Origin: an uncultured Peptoniphilus sp.
Lineage (GTDB): Bacteria > Bacillota > Clostridia > Tissierellales > Peptoniphilaceae
Length of the DNA: 23,360 bases
Assembly (NCBI GenBank): GCA_902465645.1
Contig: CABQNX010000019.1
Location: forward strand, 1-23,360
Direction: 5' to 3'
The stretch's first letter is position 1. Each line of letters begins with the position of its first letter. Below, piece after piece: positions 16,328-23,360 of this stretch. A program made the translations under genes and the position numbers. The notes beneath the pieces are model-generated. The model saw only the letters and a list, made by a program, of their open reading frames with translations. It ran no database searches and was not told the origin of the DNA.

Positions 16328-16381
16328 AACTGACCTCCAAAAGTTGGACTAAAAACCAACTAAAGGAGGTCAGTTTTTTTT
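16328..16381 (+). terminator. Strong hairpin terminator, second copy of the repeat pair
   Basis: AACTGACCTCC (16328-16338) pairs perfectly with GGAGGTCAGTT (16365-16375). An inner stem AGTTGG/CCAACT is separated from it by an AAA/AAA internal loop, and eight T bases end the element. It lies about 70 bases after the MacB-type permease stop. Apart from a few changes it matches the reverse complement of the hairpin at 53-101, and the match continues into the flank ATGAACTGACC. An IS-end or MITE origin is possible. Confidence 0.75.
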
Positions 16382-17290
16382 ATGGCTAGTAGGTCAGGTG
16401 AACTATCTGCCAAAGAAAAGGACCGAAGGGGACTTGGATTTGCACTAGGAATCTTGTCTTGACCTATAAGCTTATGGAGCAAATTTCTTGTGAAGTCGTG
16501 ACATCTTATGAAGTCATAAAAGTTTATGACTTAGGAAAAAAATTGTAAAGGCTTTAGAGAATAGGACCTGATAATAAATTATTAAGCTATAAGTAAATAT
16601 GAAGTGATAATAAAATCAAAAGCCACAAGCAAACAAGACTTTATAAGAAAATCTTAAGTCCTGATGAAATAGAGGGTGATAAAAACTTATGACCTTTCAA
16701 TAAAATATGAAGTTCCACTTGCTTGCAAAGTGATGAGAAATTGCAAACTCACAAGAAAATCACAAGCTCTAAAAATAAAATTTCTACTATTATAAAGGCT
16801 GAAATTAGAAACTACTATATAGGCTAAAAATTAAAAAACTAAAATATTACAAGTAGACTTAGAAGATTATGGAAATATTACAAACTTAATAATTAAAAAA
16901 AATTAATGTGGAGATAATACAAAAATAAAATTAATAGATAATAAAATTCCCATACAAAACTATTGTATAAAAAATAGAAAATAGATCCTCATAAATAGAA
17001 AGCATTAGCAAAAAAATAAAAATACACACTAAAAAACTAGGAAATTTGTGGGCTGTAAAGTCAAAATATTAAAAAAATAAAAAAATTTTCTTCTAGGTTA
17101 AAATTGTATAAAATAAATACAAAAAATATACCTCCTTTGTAGATATATAAATATTTAAAAATAAGCAAGTATAGGGAATCGCTATATTTAGAGGAAGTTA
17201 CAAAAGAGTTACACCAGTTAAATTGATAATATGCTATGATTAAAAGACTAAGGAATTCTATAGTTTTTAAGGAAAGACCGAATCAAGCCT
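16382..17290. other. AT-rich stretch without a recognisable gene
   Basis: I see no convincing coding region on either strand: all frames are broken often by stops. An ATG at 16382, directly after the terminator T-run, opens a frame of only 27 codons (to 16465 at most) and has no recognisable product; it might be the start of a decayed transposase gene. A perfect palindrome occupies 16511-16532. Words such as AATATGAAGT and TTATGAC recur loosely between 16500 and 16740. The rest is dominated by A and T with short A runs, consistent with decayed or intergenic DNA. Confidence 0.5.
16511..16532. repeat. Perfect 10-base inverted repeat
   Basis: AAGTCATAAA and TTTATGACTT face each other across AG. 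There is no T-run directly after it and no gene close by, so neither a terminator nor an operator role is supported. Confidence 0.6.
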
Positions 17291-17293
17291 ATT

Positions 17294-17301
17294 GGGGGGG
17301 G
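17294..17301 (+). repeat. Homopolymer tract of eight G
   Basis: Eight consecutive G bases lie in otherwise AT-rich DNA, ending 18 bases before the -35 of the surface-protein promoter and about 120 bases before its start codon. Such tracts slip during replication and are known phase-variation switches in other bacteria. Function here is inferred only from position. Confidence 0.6.
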
Positions 17302-17319
17302 TAATCCATTAAATAGGTA

Positions 17320-17348
17320 TTGATAAATTTTTATTAGTGTATTAGAAT
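17320..17348 (+). promoter_or_regulatory. Promoter of the large surface-protein gene
   Basis: TTGATA (17320-17325), a 17-base spacer and TAGAAT (17343-17348). A perfect TATAAT at 17352-17357 is an alternative -10 with a too-long spacer. The leader of roughly 65-75 bases contains an inverted repeat, TTACTAG (17359-17365) with CTAGTAA (17381-17387). Confidence 0.6.
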
Positions 17349-17421
17349 ATATATAATATTACTAGAGAGTTACATATTTCCTAGTAAAGACTTATTACTG
17401 ATTAAAGATAGGAGAAAGAAA

Positions 17422-20400
17422 ATGGATAATATTTTTAAAAGATTTACTTGCCTATTCTTGGCATTATTAATGATATTGGAGGTATTTAGCCCAGTCACAG
17501 CATTGGCTGCTGAAGGCGGTGGCCTTTTTGAAGAAGCTAAATCCGTGAATTCAAATAATAAGGTTGAGGAAAAGATTTCCGATGAACTCTTTAATAAGCC
17601 TGCCGAGAAGACCGAGAAGCCCGATACTAGGAAAAAGGAAGAAGTACATAAAGATTCTTCTAACAAACCTAAAGAAACAGGCAAGGCTCCTGCCTTGATA
17701 CCGGGAAAGAAAACCAAGGATGATTACGAATTCTTTGAAAACACAAAGAAGAATGAACCGGACCAAGCCAAGGCTGAAGAAAAAGCTAAGGCAGAAGCAG
17801 AAGCTAAAGCTGCAGAAGAAGCAAAGGCTAAAGAAGAACAAGCTGCAAAAGAAAATGCAGACCTTGAAAAACAAAGACAAGAGCTTCTTAGAATCGAAGC
17901 TGAAAGACAAGCCGCAGCAGCAAGAGCAAATGAAGCAGAAGCCGCAGCAGCCGAAGCAGAATATAGGGACGCTCGCCAAAAGAGAATCGAACTAGAAAAG
18001 CTCTTAGAAGAAAAGTTAAAAGAAAAGGGTCTAAGAGATCAAAAGAAACAAGAATCAGAAAAAAGTCTTAACGAGGAAAAATCAAATAAATTAGAAGATA
18101 AAAATAAGACAGAAAAAGTTACAGAAGAGGAAGAAGAAAAAGGTCTACTAGAAAAGATCAAAGAAGGCCTTGGACTTACAGACCTACAAAGAGCAGACAA
18201 GGAACTTAAAAAAGCTCTTAAAGACAAAGACAATGGTCTAGAAGAAATCCAAGCCCTACTTGACACCTTCGAAGAAAAGTACGACTTATCAAGAGAAGAC
18301 CAAGCCAAACTAATGGCGGATAACACAGAAGCTTTTAGAGAATTCATAGAAAGACATGGCTATGAAAACTTTGATCCTCAAATGTTTATGGTTCTTAACG
18401 ACGACCAAGCAGAAAATGAAGGATTAGAAATAAGCGACCTATATAAGGGACTAGAAGATAGGGAGCTTACAGAAGAAGAACTAGAAGCAGGACTTACTTT
18501 TTATCAAATGCCAAATATACCAGGACAAGCTGAGGGCAGATCTTCAGTGTTTGGATTTTTCAGATCAGCAGTAAGAGGTTCTGAATCAAATGATTTGAAC
18601 TTAGAAGGTAAGAAGTTTACTATTATTACTCGATACGATATCTCAAATAAAAATGGACCAGTTCAAAAAGGACAATCTTTCACAATCCATTTAGATGATA
18701 AATTAACTGTAAATGATGAAAACACATTAAAACCTATAAAGTATAATAATGAAGTTATAGCAAACCCAACTTATGATTCAAGTAAAAATACAATTACTTA
18801 TACTTTAACAAAAAATATCAACGAAAATATACAAGTCCCCCTAAATATTCCTGTAGATTATAATACAGCAAATATTACACTTGACGATGATGGAACATTC
18901 ACAGTAATTAACAAGGTAACTGGAATTGGAGTAAACAACCCACCAAAAGATCTTGTACCACAAAAAATTGATAAAAATGGTAACCTAGCTGGATCTATTA
19001 TAGAACCAGGTAGAGATGATGTTACACAAATCATTGGCCCAGATGATTCAAATTATAAAGTTTACACAGATGTAGTTGCAAATCCAGTTATTAGAGATAG
19101 AGAATTGATTGGATACAACTGGATAATTAAAATATCATCAGACACAGATTTAGACGATTTAGGCTACAAGGCCAACTTCACAACAGTCAAAGGATCTGGA
19201 CTTGGAGAAATTACAAGTCGTGATAAAAATGTAAGTTTAACTGATCAGCTGCCAGGTGCATTTGGTATAGTTGACTCTAAACATCACGTTGCAGGTAAAG
19301 GTACCAGAGAAATCACTTATAATTTATACACACCAGTAACTGGAAAACAATCTGCTTATATGATGGACGTCTCTGTTGTGCTTACTAAGATGAGCAATAA
19401 ATTAGGAGCTAAGAGACTAATAGTAGATAAAGGCTACGGTCCAGACAAGGTAGCAGAAGCTACTCCATCAAGAGTAGGTATGAACAACAGGACTACAGTT
19501 TTTGGTGAATTTACTTCAGAAAATAATGCTAAATGGACTGTGACAGATGGAGTTTCAACAGGCGATGAAAAGACAACATTACCTCTAGAAGAAAGAACTC
19601 TTGAAAACCAAACAGGTTCCAGGGGACAAACTGGAGTTTACAAAATTGACCCAACAACAGGTCAAATGGTTCAAGACACTACAGGCATTAGTGGAGAAAA
19701 ACCAGTTGGTACTATCGCAGTTTACGAATATAACTCAACACTTCCTGACAACAAAGAACCGCAAACTCTTGCGGGAGTAAAAATCTCCAAGTACCAAGAC
19801 ATCTATGTTGACCAAAAATGGAATCTTGACCAAGGTCTAACTATGCCAGATATGACAGTTAAGGCAGTAGACCCTAATAATGAAGAAACTGTTTTAGGCG
19901 AAGCTACTACAACTGAGTCACAAGCTAATCCAGACCCAGCCATTAGAACAATAACTATAAAAGACGTAAAAGTATGGGATATTGCTGAGGACGGAACTGC
20001 TAGCAAAAACGACCTTAAAATAAAACAAGTCTTTCCAACAAATAAAACTCATAATGGAAAAGCAATATCCTATTATGAAACTACCAACTGGAAAGATCCA
20101 AATAATGTTAACACTTTTGCTATTGCCAACAGGGGAACAGTAGAAGTAAATCCACAACTTGGAAATTTCACTTTAATAAAAACTGGCGAAGAAAACAAGC
20201 CGCTTGAAGGAGCAACTTTCAAACTCCTAGGTCAAGGTGAAGCAGAAGTAGCCACAGATGCAGAAGGTAAAATTCACTTCCAAAATATAGCACCAGGTTC
20301 CTATCAATTATTAGAAACAAAGGCACCTAATGGCTATAAATTAAATCAAGAAACTACAAATATAACAGTAGATGAAAACGGAAGAATTTCCGCATCAGGA

Positions 20401-23360
20401 TCTTCTGCCAAGTTAGAAGTAGGTGGCAACCCAACAGTAACAGTTGCTCACCAGGGCTATCCAGACTTTATGAATGCTATGCAATATGCCACAGTAAATT
20501 CTGATGGATCTGTTACAACCTACATCTACCTAAAGGCAAATGAAGCAAAAACTGGTGGATCAACAGACAAGGACACTAGACTTAACTTGATACTATCAAG
20601 CGGACAAAGATTTAATAATCTTAAAGACGTTCAAGTTTATGACGTAAATCCATACTACAGAGATTATCTTAGAAAAGAAATGATCCAACAAGGTGTGGAC
20701 CAAGAAGTCTTAAATCATATAGGAAATACCAACGTCCTAAATGCACCAGATTCAAATCCTATTAGAGCTTACCTATATCCTAAAGATCCTTATACACAAA
20801 AGCTAGGTTATAGGATTAGATTCCCACAAGAAAGATTTGCAAGGGACTGGGGTTTCCTAGTAGTAGCAAAATCACCAGCGGGTACAAGCGTAACTTACGA
20901 CTGGTTAATGGATGATCCAAACAACACTACAGTTGGAAACAACGCAAGACTAGAAAACCAAACTATAAGACCTACAACAGCAGAAGATGCTAAGAAGGAA
21001 ACAACCTTAACTGTTACTAACGAGAAGTTTGAAACTCGTCCAGTAGAAGTTACAAAATGGGACAAGAACAAAAAACCAGTTGCTGGAGCAACTTTTGAAA
21101 TAAGGGATGCAAATGGCAAACTAATTTCCACAGTAGAATCTCAAGCCCCTGATGCAAAAGGTGAAAATGGTGGCCTTGCATCCTTCGGTGACCTACCAGA
21201 AGGTAAGTATACAATAGAAGAAACTAGAGCCCCAGAAGGCTATATTAAATCTGACGTTATCTTTGACGTTACAGTAGACGAGTCAAATCAAGTTACCTAC
21301 AAGCCAAGATTTAAAGACAAACCAGGTACACCAATCAACGGCGAAGACTACTACATCGAAGACGTTGAACAAGACCAAGATAAAATTTCTGCAAAGGTAA
21401 CAAATGTAACCCAATCCCTAGTTATCAACGAAGGTGACTCAGGAGACATTGGTTTTAGACCACAAGTTTGGGAAGCTTATAGATTAGAGTCCTTGAAGTA
21501 CAATGCGACAATAGACCTATCAAATACAGCACCAGGTCAAAGATTTTCTATCCAATTTGATAGAAACCTAGACTTTACTCAATACTTTGGAGAATTTCCA
21601 AAGATAAAGGTAGCTGGAGTAGAAGTTGCAGACCCATACTTTGACTACACAACTAACAAGTTGACTTATGTATACAATGAAAAGTCAGCTGGTGGTAAGG
21701 GCCAAGCAAAGATAGAACTAAAGGGTATTATCCCTTCTAAGTATTTTGCACAAAACGATGGAACATTTCCATTTACAGTAACAGTTGCACCAGGCCAAAC
21801 TGGAGTAACAGGCCAACAAACAATTACAACAAGTGTACCAGCAGACTATGGTCAATATGATTATGACAATAAAAATAGAGAAGTTCCACAATCCTACTAC
21901 TTTAGGGATGTTTACCAAAACGCTAAGGGTGATTGGTATGTTGCAGTACTTGCTTACTACAATCCAGACCATATAAGAGATTCAGGTCCAAAAGAACTTG
22001 AATTTAACTGGTTATCAACTAACTACCAAGGAGCCACTAAGAACTTCTTTACTTGGGAAGGAAATGGTAATAAGCCAGCCTTCTCCCTAACAAACGTTAA
22101 TGTTTATCGTACTTCACCAAACATGGGAACAATTCATGCAGGTAACTTTGACAAAAAAGTCAACTACAATATGCCACTATCCTATGGTGTAAGACCGGGA
22201 GATGACCCTGCCAAGTACAACTTGATATATTCAAGAGATATCAATCCAAACAATGCTGTTAGAAACGACAGGCAAGGTGGAGTTACACTTAACTATGACC
22301 CAAGTCAAATTCAGGAATTCGGTGTTATTACAAAGAACAGCCCACTAAGGATTGGTATGCCAGCCATTAACAACTTTAGTAAAAGCGGCTACATCATAGA
22401 GCAAACCTTCAAGATTGATAATCTTTATAAGTTCAACAACCTTTGGAGAGTCTTCTGTATGACAAATAACGAATTTAAGTCATCCTTTATAACTAGGGCC
22501 AACTACAACAAGGCCACAGGAGACCAAGCTGGTGGAGAAATTCCAAAATTCTTCAGCCAAAAGGTAGCTTTAATTAACAAGAAGTACACACCAGGTTCTT
22601 TCAAAATTAAAAAGCTTAACGATGCCGATAGAACACAAACTCTACAAGGTGCATCCTTTAGCTTGACAGACGAAGCTGGTAACACTATCTACAGGTCATC
22701 AGGCCAAGATGGTATAGTACAATTTTCTAAACTAAAACCAGGCATCTACACTCTTAAAGAAGAGTCTGCCCCAGATAAATTTATCAAGACAGACAAGACT
22801 TGGAGGGTTAACGTAGGTAATGATGGTTATGTAAGTATAGTAGAAATAGGACTTGGCTCAACAGGAGAAACCTTCTACGGCAAAGACACTATCCTCCTAC
22901 CAGTAGCCAACAAACCAGTAGCAACAGAGTTTAAGGTTTACAAGAAAGACCACGAAAACCAACCTCTACAAGGCGCAGAATTTAAGATCACTAAGGCAGA
23001 GGACGGCACTCAAGTTGCAACAGGCACTTCAGATAAAAATGGTACTGTATCCTTCAACGGACCTTTACTAAAGGGAACTTATATCTTAGAAGAAACTAAG
23101 GCACCAGCAGGCTACAAAAACCTTGACAAGAAATGGGTAATAGAAGTAGACGATAATGGCAAGGCCAAGATCTACAACTATATAGAAGGACCAAAAGATG
23201 GCACTGACCAAGATGTCAACAAATCAATCCTAGGAGAAGCAGGAACAAAATGGGTTAATGTTGCAAAAAGACCTCTTGAAGGTTGGGTATTAGGAGATAA
23301 CAGACAGACAGGTTACTATAATAACTGGCCAGTACCATATAGACTTGGTACAAGAATTGT
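17422..23360 (+). CDS. Large secreted Cna-B/SpaA-type surface adhesin, cut by the window edge
   Basis: The frame is open for at least 1979 codons and leaves the window. ATG 17422 has GGAG about seven bases upstream. A signal peptide (1 to about 29/30, ending ALAA before E31) lacks a YSIRK motif. A Lys/Glu/Ala-rich coiled coil spans about 113-243, then a helical acidic segment to about 390. Beta-rich putative adhesin regions occupy about 395-912, 990-1195 and 1300-1720. Four SpaA/Cna-B domains begin near 914, 1206, 1725 and 1836; predicted isopeptide pairs are K920-E965, K1212-E1267, K1731-E1781 and K1841-E1891, each Glu lying before an APxGY-like motif (weakest in the third, APDKF). Such proteins are wall-anchored by sortase; the LPXTG end is expected beyond the window. 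It resembles MSCRAMM adhesins more than a backbone pilin, but the ligand is unknown. Confidence 0.88.
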   Translation, partial: MDNIFKRFTCLFLALLMILEVFSPVTALAAEGGGLFEEAKSVNSNNKVEEKISDELFNKPAEKTEKPDTRKKEEVHKDSSNKPKETGKAPALIPGKKTKDDYEFFENTKKNEPDQAKAEEKAKAEAEAKAAEEAKAKEEQAAKENADLEKQRQELLRIEAERQAAAARANEAEAAAAEAEYRDARQKRIELEKLLEEKLKEKGLRDQKKQESEKSLNEEKSNKLEDKNKTEKVTEEEEEKGLLEKIKEGLGLTDLQRADKELKKALKDKDNGLEEIQALLDTFEEKYDLSREDQAKLMADNTEAFREFIERHGYENFDPQMFMVLNDDQAENEGLEISDLYKGLEDRELTEEELEAGLTFYQMPNIPGQAEGRSSVFGFFRSAVRGSESNDLNLEGKKFTIITRYDISNKNGPVQKGQSFTIHLDDKLTVNDENTLKPIKYNNEVIANPTYDSSKNTITYTLTKNINENIQVPLNIPVDYNTANITLDDDGTFTVINKVTGIGVNNPPKDLVPQKIDKNGNLAGSIIEPGRDDVTQIIGPDDSNYKVYTDVVANPVIRDRELIGYNWIIKISSDTDLDDLGYKANFTTVKGSGLGEITSRDKNVSLTDQLPGAFGIVDSKHHVAGKGTREITYNLYTPVTGKQSAYMMDVSVVLTKMSNKLGAKRLIVDKGYGPDKVAEATPSRVGMNNRTTVFGEFTSENNAKWTVTDGVSTGDEKTTLPLEERTLENQTGSRGQTGVYKIDPTTGQMVQDTTGISGEKPVGTIAVYEYNSTLPDNKEPQTLAGVKISKYQDIYVDQKWNLDQGLTMPDMTVKAVDPNNEETVLGEATTTESQANPDPAIRTITIKDVKVWDIAEDGTASKNDLKIKQVFPTNKTHNGKAISYYETTNWKDPNNVNTFAIANRGTVEVNPQLGNFTLIKTGEENKPLEGATFKLLGQGEAEVATDAEGKIHFQNIAPGSYQLLETKAPNGYKLNQETTNITVDENGRISASGSSAKLEVGGNPTVTVAHQGYPDFMNAMQYATVNSDGSVTTYIYLKANEAKTGGSTDKDTRLNLILSSGQRFNNLKDVQVYDVNPYYRDYLRKEMIQQGVDQEVLNHIGNTNVLNAPDSNPIRAYLYPKDPYTQKLGYRIRFPQERFARDWGFLVVAKSPAGTSVTYDWLMDDPNNTTVGNNARLENQTIRPTTAEDAKKETTLTVTNEKFETRPVEVTKWDKNKKPVAGATFEIRDANGKLISTVESQAPDAKGENGGLASFGDLPEGKYTIEETRAPEGYIKSDVIFDVTVDESNQVTYKPRFKDKPGTPINGEDYYIEDVEQDQDKISAKVTNVTQSLVINEGDSGDIGFRPQVWEAYRLESLKYNATIDLSNTAPGQRFSIQFDRNLDFTQYFGEFPKIKVAGVEVADPYFDYTTNKLTYVYNEKSAGGKGQAKIELKGIIPSKYFAQNDGTFPFTVTVAPGQTGVTGQQTITTSVPADYGQYDYDNKNREVPQSYYFRDVYQNAKGDWYVAVLAYYNPDHIRDSGPKELEFNWLSTNYQGATKNFFTWEGNGNKPAFSLTNVNVYRTSPNMGTIHAGNFDKKVNYNMPLSYGVRPGDDPAKYNLIYSRDINPNNAVRNDRQGGVTLNYDPSQIQEFGVITKNSPLRIGMPAINNFSKSGYIIEQTFKIDNLYKFNNLWRVFCMTNNEFKSSFITRANYNKATGDQAGGEIPKFFSQKVALINKKYTPGSFKIKKLNDADRTQTLQGASFSLTDEAGNTIYRSSGQDGIVQFSKLKPGIYTLKEESAPDKFIKTDKTWRVNVGNDGYVSIVEIGLGSTGETFYGKDTILLPVANKPVATEFKVYKKDHENQPLQGAEFKITKAEDGTQVATGTSDKNGTVSFNGPLLKGTYILEETKAPAGYKNLDKKWVIEVDDNGKAKIYNYIEGPKDGTDQDVNKSILGEAGTKWVNVAKRPLEGWVLGDNRQTGYYNNWPVPYRLGTRI

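Noticed and set aside
53..16381. The two inverted hairpin repeats considered as ends of a 16-kb composite transposon
   Set aside because: The enclosed genes are ordinary housekeeping and transport genes with matching base composition, no transposase or integrase is present, and each copy sits at a gene end as a terminator.
17551..17979. A 142-codon minus-strand open frame rich in Phe, Cys and Ser opposite the surface-protein gene
   Set aside because: It is the antisense of Lys/Glu/Ala-rich coiled-coil codons, which naturally lack stops in that frame. It has no ribosome site and no recognisable domain.
17720..17995. A plus-strand open frame of 91 codons, very Lys/Gln-rich, overlapping the adhesin gene
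   Set aside because: It is a frame-shifted reading of the low-complexity AAG/GAA/GCA repeats of the coiled coil; the real frame runs unbroken through it.
17720..18140. Repetitive GAAGCAGAAGC-type sequence considered as a DNA repeat array or CRISPR
   Set aside because: The repetition follows the amino acid pattern of a coiled coil, with no regular repeat-spacer structure.

Overview
The window is AT-rich DNA from a Gram-positive anaerobe. The A-type flavodiiron protein, the OpuC osmoprotectant transporter, AGA/AGG-rich arginine codons, strong AGGAGG ribosome sites and a very large Cna-B/SpaA-type wall protein point to the Firmicutes. My best guess is a Peptoniphilaceae-like member of the Tissierellia (Anaerococcus, Peptoniphilus or relatives). 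The genus is an inference from gene content; no rRNA or other marker is present.

Layout. 1-140: two hairpins, the second being the probable terminator of a minus-strand flavodiiron protein gene (fprA-like, 141-1352). Upstream of it on the same strand is a TtcA-family PP-loop tRNA thiolase gene (1479-2297, TTG start). A divergent promoter region separates these from a plus-strand operon (2571-6585): nicotinate phosphoribosyltransferase (pncB), a small radical SAM enzyme, an unrecognised charged 146-residue protein, and an AI-2E/PerM-family membrane protein. A bidirectional terminator (about 6591-6622) separates that operon from a convergent minus-strand gene (6644-7015) whose product closely matches the encapsulated-ferritin (EncFtn) family, although no encapsulin shell gene is present in the window. 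Diverging from it is a complete opuCA-CB-CC-CD osmoprotectant ABC operon (7212-10674) with overlapping genes. A second bidirectional terminator follows, then a minus-strand NhaC-family antiporter (10723-12024). Diverging from that is a three-gene MacA/MacB-type export operon (12198-16254) whose adaptor carries an unusually long coiled coil. It ends at a strong hairpin terminator nearly identical, in inverse orientation, to the one at the left edge.

16255-17421 is about 1.17 kb without a convincing gene. It holds the terminator, a perfect palindrome, degenerate AT-rich sequence, an eight-G tract and a good promoter. From 17422 to the right edge runs a single open frame of at least 1979 codons, cut by the window edge. 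It encodes a secreted surface protein with a signal peptide, a Lys/Glu/Ala-rich coiled coil, large beta-rich putative adhesin regions and four SpaA/Cna-B domains with the expected Lys and Glu isopeptide residues.

How the parts work together: FprA (oxygen reduction) and the EncFtn-like protein (iron oxidation/storage) both fit oxygen and iron defence in an anaerobe. OpuC and the NhaC antiporter both serve osmotic and ion balance. pncB begins an operon for NAD salvage whose later members have no known link to it. The most notable items are the EncFtn homologue without a visible shell partner or targeting tail, the G-tract next to the adhesin promoter, and the inverted pair of hairpin repeats.
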